Shown: one piece after another, positions 5,736-11,845 of the stretch
Position numbering within the stretch: the stretch's first letter is position 1
Layout: the number at the start of each line of letters is the position of its first letter
From: an uncultured Clostridia bacterium
GTDB taxonomy: Bacteria > Bacillota > Clostridia > Lachnospirales > Lachnospiraceae
NCBI GenBank assembly: GCA_946186175.1
Contig: CAMHMG010000076.1
Coordinates: 1 to 12,273, forward strand
Length of the DNA stretch: 12,273 bases
Reading direction: 5' to 3'
Program-made: the position numbers and the translations under genes
Notes under the pieces: generated by a model
What the model saw: only the letters and a program-made list of their open reading frames with translations
The model's database searches: none
What the model was told of the DNA's origin: nothing

Positions 5736-7292
5736 ATGATTCTATATGAGATACTTAAATATTGGTGGATTATTCTGATCGTTGTTGCAGTTATTGTCAT
5801 TTTATTTACAAGCTATGTTAAAGCACCACCCGATGTGGCATATGTTATTTCGGGAATCCGTAAGGAACCTAAGGTTCTTATAGGACGTGCCGGAATTAAA
5901 CTTCCGTTTTTTGAGAGAAAGGATGAGCTGCTTGTTAAGCAGATATCCATTGATATCAAGACAGACGATTATGTACCTACATTGGATTTTATTGGAGTAA
6001 ACATTGATGCGGTCGCTAAGGTCAGGGTTATGACTGATCCCGAAGGTATTCAGCGTGCTATGAAGAACTTCCTTAATATGAAGGAAGAGCGAATAATTCA
6101 GGCGCTGGTGGATTCGTTGCAGGGTAATATGCGTGAGATCATCGGTACTGTTACTTTGAAGGATCTGTGTAATGACCGTAAGGTGTTTGGTGATCAGGTT
6201 CAGGAGAAGGCGCAGAAGGATATGAACAGCCTTGGTATTGAGATCATTTCTTGTAACATTCAACATGTTGTAGACCAGAATGATCTTATCCCTGCATTAG
6301 GTCAGGATAATATGGCTGCAATTCAGAAGAATGCGTCAATTGCCAAGGCCAATGCTGACAGAGATGTGGCTATTGCACAGGCACAGGCCAAGAAGGAATC
6401 CAACGATGCAGCTGTCCAGTCAGAGACAGAGATTGCTATTAAGCAGAATGAACTTGCAATTAAGAAGGCAGAACTTAAGACTATAGAGGATACAAAGCGT
6501 GCTCAGGCGGACGCAGCTTATAAGATTCAGGAAGAGGAACAGAGAAAGTCTATTGAAGTAACATCTACCAATGCCAATATCGCTAAGCAGGAGCGTGAAG
6601 TAGAACTTAAGATGCGTGAAGCTGAGGTTCAGGAACAGACTCTTAACGCTAACATAAGAAAACAGGCAGATGCTGAGAAATATAAGCAGCAACAGATGGC
6701 AGATGTAGAGCTATACAAGCGCCAGAAGGATGCCGAGGCGAAGAAGTATGAGCAGGCTCAGGAAGCTGAGGCACAGAAGATTCAGGCTGATGCAGTGAAA
6801 TATTCAATGGAGCAGGAGGCTGCTGCTATTCGTGCTAAGGCGGAAGCAGAGGCGGCCGGTATCAAGGCAAAGGGTGAGGCAGAAGCTGCTGCAATACAGG
6901 CAAAAGCAGAGGCGGAAGCTGCCGGTATCGACAAGAAGGCTGAGGCTATGCAGAAATATGGTGAGGCAGCTATCATAGAGATGCTTTGTCAGATGTATCC
7001 TTTAGTTGCTCAGGCGATTGCTACACCGCTTGCAAATGTCGACAAGATTACCATGTATGGTTCCGGCAATACGGCTAAGATGACGGAGGATGTAACCACT
7101 TCACTTAAACAGGTTATGGATGGAATCGGTGATAGTCTTGGAATTAATCCGAGCGTATTGCTTTCAAGCTTTGCGGGAACCAAGCTTGCGGGTCTTGCGG
7201 ATGGTGTTAAGGCAGACGGTGAGGCTGTGGCAGGTGTGGAGACAAAGGATAGCTCTTCGAATGTGACAAGCGGTAATGACGAAAATATATAA
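5736..7292 (+). CDS. floT: Flotillin (SPFH-domain membrane scaffold protein)
   Basis: Flotillins assemble on the inner face of the cell membrane and organise ordered microdomains that hold signalling and transport complexes. The 518 residues match the family length (about 510). In order: an N-terminal membrane helix (about 8-28), the SPFH/band-7 domain (about 30-195, including DVAYVISG and DVDQNDLIPALG-like closing sequence), a long Ala/Glu/Lys/Gln-rich coiled coil (about 200-435) with repeated AEAEAAGIKAKGEAEAAAI-type units, and the typical end segment IEMLCQMYPLVAQAIATPL with NVDKITMYG. AAGGGAGGG (5719-5727) is 8 nt before ATG 5736. The frame is open upstream to a TTG at 5685, inside the leader hairpin, which is unlikely to be the start. 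It appears monocistronic between its promoter and the terminator at 7351. Confidence 0.94.
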   Translation: MILYEILKYWWIILIVVAVIVILFTSYVKAPPDVAYVISGIRKEPKVLIGRAGIKLPFFERKDELLVKQISIDIKTDDYVPTLDFIGVNIDAVAKVRVMTDPEGIQRAMKNFLNMKEERIIQALVDSLQGNMREIIGTVTLKDLCNDRKVFGDQVQEKAQKDMNSLGIEIISCNIQHVVDQNDLIPALGQDNMAAIQKNASIAKANADRDVAIAQAQAKKESNDAAVQSETEIAIKQNELAIKKAELKTIEDTKRAQADAAYKIQEEEQRKSIEVTSTNANIAKQEREVELKMREAEVQEQTLNANIRKQADAEKYKQQQMADVELYKRQKDAEAKKYEQAQEAEAQKIQADAVKYSMEQEAAAIRAKAEAEAAGIKAKGEAEAAAIQAKAEAEAAGIDKKAEAMQKYGEAAIIEMLCQMYPLVAQAIATPLANVDKITMYGSGNTAKMTEDVTTSLKQVMDGIGDSLGINPSVLLSSFAGTKLAGLADGVKADGEAVAGVETKDSSSNVTSGNDENI

Positions 7293-7344
7293 CTGTTCAG
7301 GTGGCATCTTGCATTTGCTGCAATATGCGTACGAAAATATATAA
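7279..7344 (+). repeat. 14-bp direct repeat spanning the flotillin stop codon
   Basis: ACGAAAATATATAA is found at 7279-7292, where it encodes the last residues and stop of flotillin, and again at 7331-7344 in the untranslated tail, 52 nt apart. It may be a remnant of a short duplication that moved the gene's end. Confidence 0.5.
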
Positions 7345-7350
7345 AAGTTG

Positions 7351-7383
7351 ATAGGAGGCAGGGGATGATACCCTGCCTCCTAT
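7351..7383 (+). terminator. Terminator after flotillin
   Basis: ATAGGAGGCAGGG (7351-7363) and CCCTGCCTCCTAT (7371-7383) form a perfect, GC-rich 13-bp stem with a 7-nt loop (GATGATA). The following sequence is U-rich but interrupted by A. The stem strength and the position 58 nt after the stop codon support termination. Confidence 0.8.
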
Positions 7384-7412
7384 TCAATTATTATAATATT
7401 ATCAGAAAATGC

Positions 7413-7441
7413 TTGATAAAAGTTGTAAACAGTTGTAAAAT
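7413..7441 (+). promoter_or_regulatory. Probable promoter of the orphan ATPase gene
   Basis: TTGATA (7413-7418), a 17-nt spacer and TAAAAT (7436-7441) give a good sigma-A match. Two of the GTTGTAAA repeats fall in the spacer and overlap the -10, so a protein binding the repeats would compete with RNA polymerase. Confidence 0.5.
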
Positions 7442-7498
7442 CATTGTAAAGTTGTAAACAGTTGTAAAAGAAAATAAAAGTTGTAAAAAGTTGTGAAA
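7422..7498 (+). repeat. Helically phased GTTGTAAA repeat array
   Basis: Exact GTTGTAAA copies begin at 7422, 7432, 7451, 7461 and 7480. Degenerate copies are ATTGTAAA at 7443 and GTTGTGAA at 7490. Successive starts lie 10, 11, 8, 10, 19 and 10 nt apart, that is close to one helical turn with one position skipped. The array runs from the promoter spacer to the ribosome binding site of the ATPase gene. The units are on one DNA face, as in operators or iterons for cooperative binding. A tandem-slippage origin is an alternative. Confidence 0.75.
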
Positions 7499-7511
7499 GG
7501 AAACGCTGATC

Positions 7512-8570
7512 ATGAATAATCCTTTTATAATATCATTTGGGAAAAAACCATCTCAATATATATCAAGAATTAATTTATCCGAAGAAATCATTGAGGATTT
7601 TAATTCTGATAATCCTTCTTCTCAAGCGTACATGCTTGTTGGAGTCAGAGGTGTTGGAAAAACCGTAATGCTCAGTTCAATATCAAAAACTTTAAAAGAG
7701 CAGCCGGGTTGGATCGTTATGGAGCTCAATCCTACAAGAGATCTTCTGGAAAGCTTTGCGGCCAAATTATATGCGTTGCCGGAAATGAATAGTTTGTTTA
7801 TTGAAGCAAAGCTTGATTTGTCACTATTGGGAATCGGAATTTCCATCGATAAGGGTATTAAAATTTCAGACATTGAACAGGCAATCACTTCGATGCTTGA
7901 GATTACAACAAAAAAGAATAAAAAAATTCTGATCACTATAGATGAAGTAACAGTTAATCAGTACATGAGAGAATTCGCAAGTGCATTTCAGATTATTATA
8001 AGAAATGATTTTCCACTATTCATGATAATGTCGGGTCTGTTTGATAATATTAATTCATTGCAAAACGACAAGTCTCTGACATTTTTATATCGTACGCCTA
8101 AGATTGCTCTTTCAGCACTCAACATTTCTGCAATTGTTAATACCTATCAGAGAGTTTTTTCTGCAAAAGCAGAAGATGCTAAGTATATGGCGCAGTTGAC
8201 TAATGGTTATCCGTTTGCTTTTCAAGTGTTGGGACATCTTGTGTGGAAATATAGAGAAGAGAATCCTGATTACAATGTTAAGGAGATTTGTGATGAGGTA
8301 TTAAATGAGTATGACCAGATATTACAGGAATATGTATACGAGAAAATATGGAATGAAATGTCTGCAAAAGAGAGAGAAATTGTAGCTTGTGCATGTAAGG
8401 AAGATTCTATTAAGGTGAAAACAATACGTGACATTTTGGGCTACGATTCAAACTCATTTACAGTATATCGCAACAGATTAATTAAAAAAGGAATATTAAC
8501 CTCAACAGGATATGGAACACTTTCTGTATTTTTGCCAAGGTTTGATGCGTTTGTGGTAAATATGTTTTAA
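7512..8570 (+). CDS. Orphan P-loop ATPase with C-terminal winged helix (Orc1/STAND-like)
   Basis: A 352-residue ATPase with Walker A GVRGVGKT (44-51), Walker B ILITIDEV (139-146), a probable sensor region MIMSG (171-175), and the motif LTNGYPFAFQVLG (229-241), which is typical of the lid region of archaeal-type/COG1672 and MalT-like ATPases. Residues about 283-345 look like a winged helix (MSAKEREIVACACKE, then a RNRLIKKGIL recognition-type helix and a beta wing). The family is heterogeneous: DNA-binding regulators, plasmid or phage partners and defence proteins all occur. No effector domain or partner gene is attached. AAAGG (7496-7500) lies 11 nt before the ATG. Upstream lies the phased repeat array, a plausible binding site for this protein. 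Its biological role is unknown. Confidence 0.82.
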   Translation: MNNPFIISFGKKPSQYISRINLSEEIIEDFNSDNPSSQAYMLVGVRGVGKTVMLSSISKTLKEQPGWIVMELNPTRDLLESFAAKLYALPEMNSLFIEAKLDLSLLGIGISIDKGIKISDIEQAITSMLEITTKKNKKILITIDEVTVNQYMREFASAFQIIIRNDFPLFMIMSGLFDNINSLQNDKSLTFLYRTPKIALSALNISAIVNTYQRVFSAKAEDAKYMAQLTNGYPFAFQVLGHLVWKYREENPDYNVKEICDEVLNEYDQILQEYVYEKIWNEMSAKEREIVACACKEDSIKVKTIRDILGYDSNSFTVYRNRLIKKGILTSTGYGTLSVFLPRFDAFVVNMF

Positions 8571-8628
8571 TACTCAATAATTGGCGGGATTGTTTGCTTC
8601 GATTTTGGATTAAAATAATTAAAATCTG

Positions 8629-8658
8629 TTGATTATTAAATGTATAATAGTATATAAT
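8629..8658 (+). promoter_or_regulatory. Probable hisS promoter
   Basis: TTGATT (8629-8634) lies 18 nt before TATAAT (8653-8658). A second TATAAT at 8643-8648 lacks a -35 at the right distance. The start near 8665 would make a leader of about 260 nt, long for a simple untranslated region. Confidence 0.5.
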
Positions 8659-8752
8659 TGTGTCGGCCCGTTCCGGCATCATATGTATTATTAATAAACG
8701 GTTATATTGTCACAATGATAGATTATATCATTTGAATGACATGAAAAAATGA

Positions 8753-8791
8753 GCATTGCAGCGATTGTGCTTGCACAAATCGCTATAATGC
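8753..8791. repeat. Large hairpin element in the hisS leader
   Basis: AGCGATTGTG (8760-8769) pairs with CAC-A-AATCGCT (8774-8784, one bulged A) around a CTTG tetraloop. GCATT (8753-8757) and AATGC (8787-8791) extend the stem. The unit CAGCGATTGTG recurs directly at 8811-8821. On the + strand no T-run follows. On the - strand the hairpin is followed by TCATTTTTTC, but no - strand gene ends here. It may be a dispersed palindromic repeat or an RNA regulatory structure. Confidence 0.55.
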
Positions 8792-8927
8792 GAAAAATAC
8801 ACATGAGCGACAGCGATTGTGAAAAAATGATTTACGCAGGGCTTTCTAGTGTGTGCTGAGAGCTATAAGAGGTGAAAACACAAAGACGAAGTCAGCGTGA
8901 AAAAACATAGAAAGGAAATAAACAATA

Positions 8928-10208
8928 ATGGCAATGAAGAAGAAACCGGTTACCGGTATGAAGGATATATTACCGAGAGAGATGGAGATAAGAGATTACG
9001 TCATAGGTAAGATCAAGGAGACTTATAAGACATTTGGATTTTCGTCAATGGAGACACCTTGTGTTGAGCATATTGAGAATCTATCGTCTAATCAGGGTGG
9101 GGAGAATGAGAAGCTTATATTCAAGGTATTAAAGCGTGGAGACAAGCTGACATCAGCGGTATCTAAGATCGCCGAGAGTGGCAGTGATGCAGATTATGGT
9201 GTTCTTACCGACAGCGGTCTTCGTTATGACCTTACATTGCCGCTTTCACGTTATTACGCTAACAATGCCAATGAGCTTGGAAGCCCATTTAAGGCACTCC
9301 AGATGGGTAATGTGTGGAGAGCTGACCGTCCACAGAGAGGAAGATACCGCCAGTTCATGCAGTGCGATATTGATATACTTGGCGAACCTACAATACTTGC
9401 AGAGATTGAGCTTATAACAGCAACAACTACACTGCTTGGAAAGATCGGTTTTGAGAAGTTCACAATCCGTCTCAATAACCGTAAGATGCTTAAAGCGATG
9501 GCTGCCTATAGCGGCTTCGATGAGAAGGACTACGACGGCGTGTTCATAACACTTGATAAGATGGATAAGATAGGACTTGAAGGTGTAAATGAGGAGCTTG
9601 TAGCTCAGGGTTACAGCAAAGAGTCTGTAGATAAATATCTCGATCTGTTTGATAAGGTTGCACCGGATATAAATGGCGTCAATTTCTTAAAGGACACGTT
9701 GGGTGATTACTTAGAAGATGGAGTTGCAGGTGATCTTGAGACTATAATGGCAAGTGTTGATGCGGTTAAATCAGCTGACTTTAAGATTGAGTTTGATCCT
9801 ACGCTGGTTCGTGGCATGAGCTATTACACCGGACCTATATTTGAGATCTCTATGGATGAGTACGGCGGATCTGTCGGCGGCGGTGGACGTTATGATGAGA
9901 TGATCGGTAAGTTTACAGGACAGAATACGCCTGCCTGTGGCTTTTCTATAGGTTTTGAGCGAATTGTTATGCTTCTGCTTGAAAGAGATTATCAGGTTCC
10001 TGGAGGTGGAGATAAGGTTGCATACCTTATTGAGAAGAATATGCCTACAGATAAGATGCTTAAGGTTTTAGAGGAAGCTAAGAAACAGCGTGAAAATGGT
10101 ACTCAGGTGAATATCGCTATCATGAAGAAGAACAAGAAGTTCCAGAAAGAGCAGTTAGAGAAGGAAGGATATATTCAGTTTAAGGAGTTCTTTGTGGACA
10201 GGATGTGA
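8928..10208 (+). CDS. hisS: Histidyl-tRNA synthetase
   Basis: Cytoplasmic class II synthetase that charges tRNA(His) with histidine using ATP. Of 426 residues the visible motifs are LRYDLTLPLSRYY (98-110), motif 2 QMGNVWRADRPQRGRYRQF (125-143), the histidine-specific LVRGMSYYTG (293-302) and SVGGGGRYD (315-323), and motif 3 ACGFSIGFERI (336-346). LRYDLT in place of the common bacterial LRPEGT places it with the archaeal/eukaryotic-like branch of HisRS found in some Clostridia. The anticodon-binding domain (about 363-426) is only about 64 residues against roughly 90 in typical enzymes and ends FFVDRM, so the last part of the fold is missing. Its stop codon is intact and the end is not obviously frameshifted. 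AAAGGA (8911-8916) is 11 nt before the start. The next gene begins 4 nt after the stop. Confidence 0.96.
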   Translation: MAMKKKPVTGMKDILPREMEIRDYVIGKIKETYKTFGFSSMETPCVEHIENLSSNQGGENEKLIFKVLKRGDKLTSAVSKIAESGSDADYGVLTDSGLRYDLTLPLSRYYANNANELGSPFKALQMGNVWRADRPQRGRYRQFMQCDIDILGEPTILAEIELITATTTLLGKIGFEKFTIRLNNRKMLKAMAAYSGFDEKDYDGVFITLDKMDKIGLEGVNEELVAQGYSKESVDKYLDLFDKVAPDINGVNFLKDTLGDYLEDGVAGDLETIMASVDAVKSADFKIEFDPTLVRGMSYYTGPIFEISMDEYGGSVGGGGRYDEMIGKFTGQNTPACGFSIGFERIVMLLLERDYQVPGGGDKVAYLIEKNMPTDKMLKVLEEAKKQRENGTQVNIAIMKKNKKFQKEQLEKEGYIQFKEFFVDRM

Positions 10209-10212
10209 TTAA

Positions 10213-10461
10213 ATGTTTTTGGGGTGGATAAACACTCTGTTGGTAAGACCATTGCTTGCAGTTCTGATAGTGGTATCATACATTATCTATATTAGGAAGG
10301 TACTCTCTCTTTTGAGGACGTGTGAAGATGAAGAGGAGTGCAGAATAATAAAAAGCGGTATTGTTAAAAAGACAATAGTTCGTGGTGTGGAGATCCTGAT
10401 AATAGTATTTTATCGGGATCTGCTTCTTTTAATAATAAGATTAATCGATTTACTCTTTTAG
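10213..10461 (+). CDS. Small membrane protein downstream of hisS
   Basis: An 82-residue protein with two hydrophobic helices (about 9-27 and 57-82) joined by a charged loop (RTCEDEEECRIIKSGIVKK). No family recognised. The start codon is 4 nt after the hisS stop, with GGACAGGA just upstream inside hisS, which suggests translational coupling. A terminator-like hairpin lies within its last third (10391-10421), so many hisS transcripts may end before the gene is complete. The alternative is that this frame is non-coding hisS 3' sequence, but its even hydrophobic pattern and good spacing favour a real gene. Confidence 0.6.
   Translation: MFLGWINTLLVRPLLAVLIVVSYIIYIRKVLSLLRTCEDEEECRIIKSGIVKKTIVRGVEILIIVFYRDLLLLIIRLIDLLF
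10391..10430 (+). terminator. Terminator-like hairpin inside the small membrane protein gene
   Basis: AGATCCTGATA (10391-10401) pairs with TATCGGGATCT (10411-10421) over 11 bp with one G-U pair and a 9-nt loop. GCTTCTTTT follows (10422-10430). This has the form of an intrinsic terminator although it lies in coding sequence, and it could reduce transcription from hisS into the GTPase gene. Confidence 0.5.
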
Positions 10462-10491
10462 TCGGGAAATATATTAGGGAGATGCGCGAAT

Positions 10492-11601
10492 ATGATAAAA
10501 GTCGATTTGATAACCGGATTCTTAGGATCCGGGAAGACTACATTTATAAAGAAATATGTAAGATACCTGATTGATAAGGGCGAGAAGATAGGGATTATAG
10601 AGAATGACTACGGTGCGATCAATGTTGATATGATGCTGCTTAATGAAGAATTTGAAAATGAATGTAACATTGAGATGGTGGTTGCTGCCGATCCCGACTG
10701 TCACAGAAGGCGTTTCAAGACTAAACTCATTGCCATGGGAATGGACGCTGCAAATGAAGGGAGATACGACCGTGTTATAGTGGAGCCGTCAGGAATCTAT
10801 GATGTTGACGAGTTCTTTGATATTCTCTATGAGGAGCCGCTTGACAGGTTCTATGAGATAGGCAATGTGATCGCTATTGTGGACGCGGGACTTTCAGATG
10901 ATCTTTCAAAGGAATCCGATTACCTGTTGGTGTCACAGATTGCAGAGGCGGGAATGGTTGTGTTCTCAAAGGTTGAGGAAGAGAATGTTTCGGATGGAAT
11001 GTCGGCAAAACAGGATCAAGAAAAGATTAGCGATGTTATTGAACATATGAATCGAGCTTTAGAGAGATTTAAATGTAAGAGAAGATTTGAATTTCACAAT
11101 GATTCTGTGAGTGGCGATATGCTAATTAAGCCGTGGGCTAATTTGACCGCAGATGATTTTGGCCGTGTAGAAAATTGCGGTTACATTCCTGAGGATCATA
11201 TCAAGATTCATGTAGCGGAAGAAAACGGCTACAAATCCCTGTTTTATTACCATGTGAAAATGTCAGGTGAAGAGCTGGAAGATTTCGCAAAAGGGCTTTT
11301 TGAAGATGATAGCTTAGGAGATGTATATCGTATTAAAGGTTTTGTGCCTGTAGGTGAAGGCGGCTCGGTTGATACGGGATTGACAGAAACGGATGATGGC
11401 TGTTGCAAGGCATCAGACTGGAGATATATACAGATCAATGCCACAAGGGAATATACAGAGCTTAATTGTACAGAAAACGGGCAGGAAGTAATTATCGTTA
11501 TTGGTGAGAATCTTGACAATGAAAAGATTGAAAGGTATATACGTTCATTTTCTCATGAGGAAGATATAACAGCCGGTCAGTCTAACCACACACACAAATG
11601 A
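10492..11601 (+). CDS. CobW/COG0523-family GTPase lacking the CxCC motif
   Basis: COG0523 proteins are GTPases that deliver metals (zinc, cobalt, iron) to target proteins. In 369 residues: Walker A GFLGSGKTT (9-17), the ENDYGAINVD switch segment (37-46, family ENEFG), VIVEPSG (95-101, family ETTG), IVDAG (129-133), and a CobW C-terminal domain from about 235 with YRIKGFV (279-285) and VIIVIGENLD (333-342). Two hallmarks are altered. The CxCC metal motif, expected near 64-70, is replaced by ADPDCHRRR with a single cysteine. The guanine-specificity NKxD reads FSKVEE (158-163). CC occurs at 304-305 and the tail ends NHTHK, a modest histidine-rich end. AGGGAG (10476-10481) is 10 nt before the ATG. 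It follows the small membrane protein gene by 30 nt. Metal and client are unknown. Confidence 0.85.
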   Translation: MIKVDLITGFLGSGKTTFIKKYVRYLIDKGEKIGIIENDYGAINVDMMLLNEEFENECNIEMVVAADPDCHRRRFKTKLIAMGMDAANEGRYDRVIVEPSGIYDVDEFFDILYEEPLDRFYEIGNVIAIVDAGLSDDLSKESDYLLVSQIAEAGMVVFSKVEEENVSDGMSAKQDQEKISDVIEHMNRALERFKCKRRFEFHNDSVSGDMLIKPWANLTADDFGRVENCGYIPEDHIKIHVAEENGYKSLFYYHVKMSGEELEDFAKGLFEDDSLGDVYRIKGFVPVGEGGSVDTGLTETDDGCCKASDWRYIQINATREYTELNCTENGQEVIIVIGENLDNEKIERYIRSFSHEEDITAGQSNHTHK

Positions 11602-11607
11602 TAGGGG

Positions 11608-11691
11608 ATGGATAAAATACTATTAGATGCCGGTAGAAGTGAGTTGTTTTATCAAAATGCCGGGAAAATGGGCAAAGAGATAGAGATTTAA
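11608..11691 (+). other. Possible micro-ORF after the GTPase gene
   Basis: ATG at 11608 opens 27 codons to a TAA (MDKILLDAGRSELFY, ending GKEIEI), 6 nt after the GTPase stop. AGGGG directly abuts the ATG, too close for a normal ribosome binding site. It may be a micro-protein, a decayed gene start or chance. Confidence 0.2.
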
Positions 11692-11700
11692 TCAATACAT

Positions 11701-11731
11701 TTTTGTGCACTTTTGCGTAAAAGACACAAAA
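11701..11731. promoter_or_regulatory. Inverted repeat upstream of the fructokinase promoter
   Basis: TTTTGTG (11701-11707) and CACAAAA (11725-11731) flank an inner TTTT/AAAA pair (11711-11714, 11719-11722) with a GCGT loop. A-rich sequence follows on the + strand, so it would terminate only - strand transcripts. TTGTGC within it recurs exactly 60 bp downstream as the -35 hexamer. An operator for sugar control is possible. Confidence 0.4.
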
Positions 11732-11762
11732 TAATTAAAAAAAATTACGATTAAATTAGACC

Positions 11763-11791
11763 TTGTGCGTTTAAGTAAAATGGTATATAAT
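11763..11791 (+). promoter_or_regulatory. Sigma-A promoter of the fructokinase gene
   Basis: TATAAT (11786-11791) has TTGTGC (11763-11768) 17 nt upstream. Transcription would begin near 11798, about 48 nt before the start codon, leaving a short leader. Confidence 0.65.
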
Positions 11792-11845
11792 ACAAGTGTC
11801 AAATAATATTGTTTAGAGTACGTGATATTTGTATAGGAGGTGTAT

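Larger units (their letters stand above)
8571..8927 (+). other. Gene-free region: hisS promoter and long structured leader
   Basis: No convincing coding frame is present. It holds a promoter (8629-8658), small inverted repeats (ATTGTCACAAT about 8705-8715; TGATA/TATCA about 8716-8730), a large hairpin (8753-8791), a second copy of CAGCGATTGTG (8811-8821) and a possible long-range pairing GCTGA (8855-8859) with TCAGC (8892-8896). No T-box consensus of the AGGGTGG type and no clear terminator before the hisS ribosome binding site were found. No good terminator for the preceding ATPase gene was found either. Confidence 0.6.

Noticed and set aside
6420..6976. Open frames on the - strand opposite flotillin
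   Set aside because: They arise from the Ala/Glu/Lys-rich coiled-coil codons read in reverse. They lack ribosome binding sites and have low-complexity products.
7422..7498. CRISPR array
   Set aside because: The repeat unit is 8 nt with 2-11 nt between copies, far too short, and there are no spacers or cas genes.
4571..8570. Prophage or integrative element from the XRE gene to the ATPase
   Set aside because: No integrase, attachment repeats, tRNA gene or phage structural genes are present, and flotillin is a normal chromosomal gene.
8753..8791. Rho-independent terminator of the orphan ATPase gene
   Set aside because: On the + strand the hairpin is followed by A-rich sequence, not a U-run, and it lies more than 180 nt after the stop codon and after the likely hisS promoter.
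8571..8927. T-box riboswitch before hisS
   Set aside because: The conserved AGGGTGGNACCGCG-type sequence and an antiterminator/terminator pair are absent. The only GGGTGG nearby is inside the hisS coding sequence.
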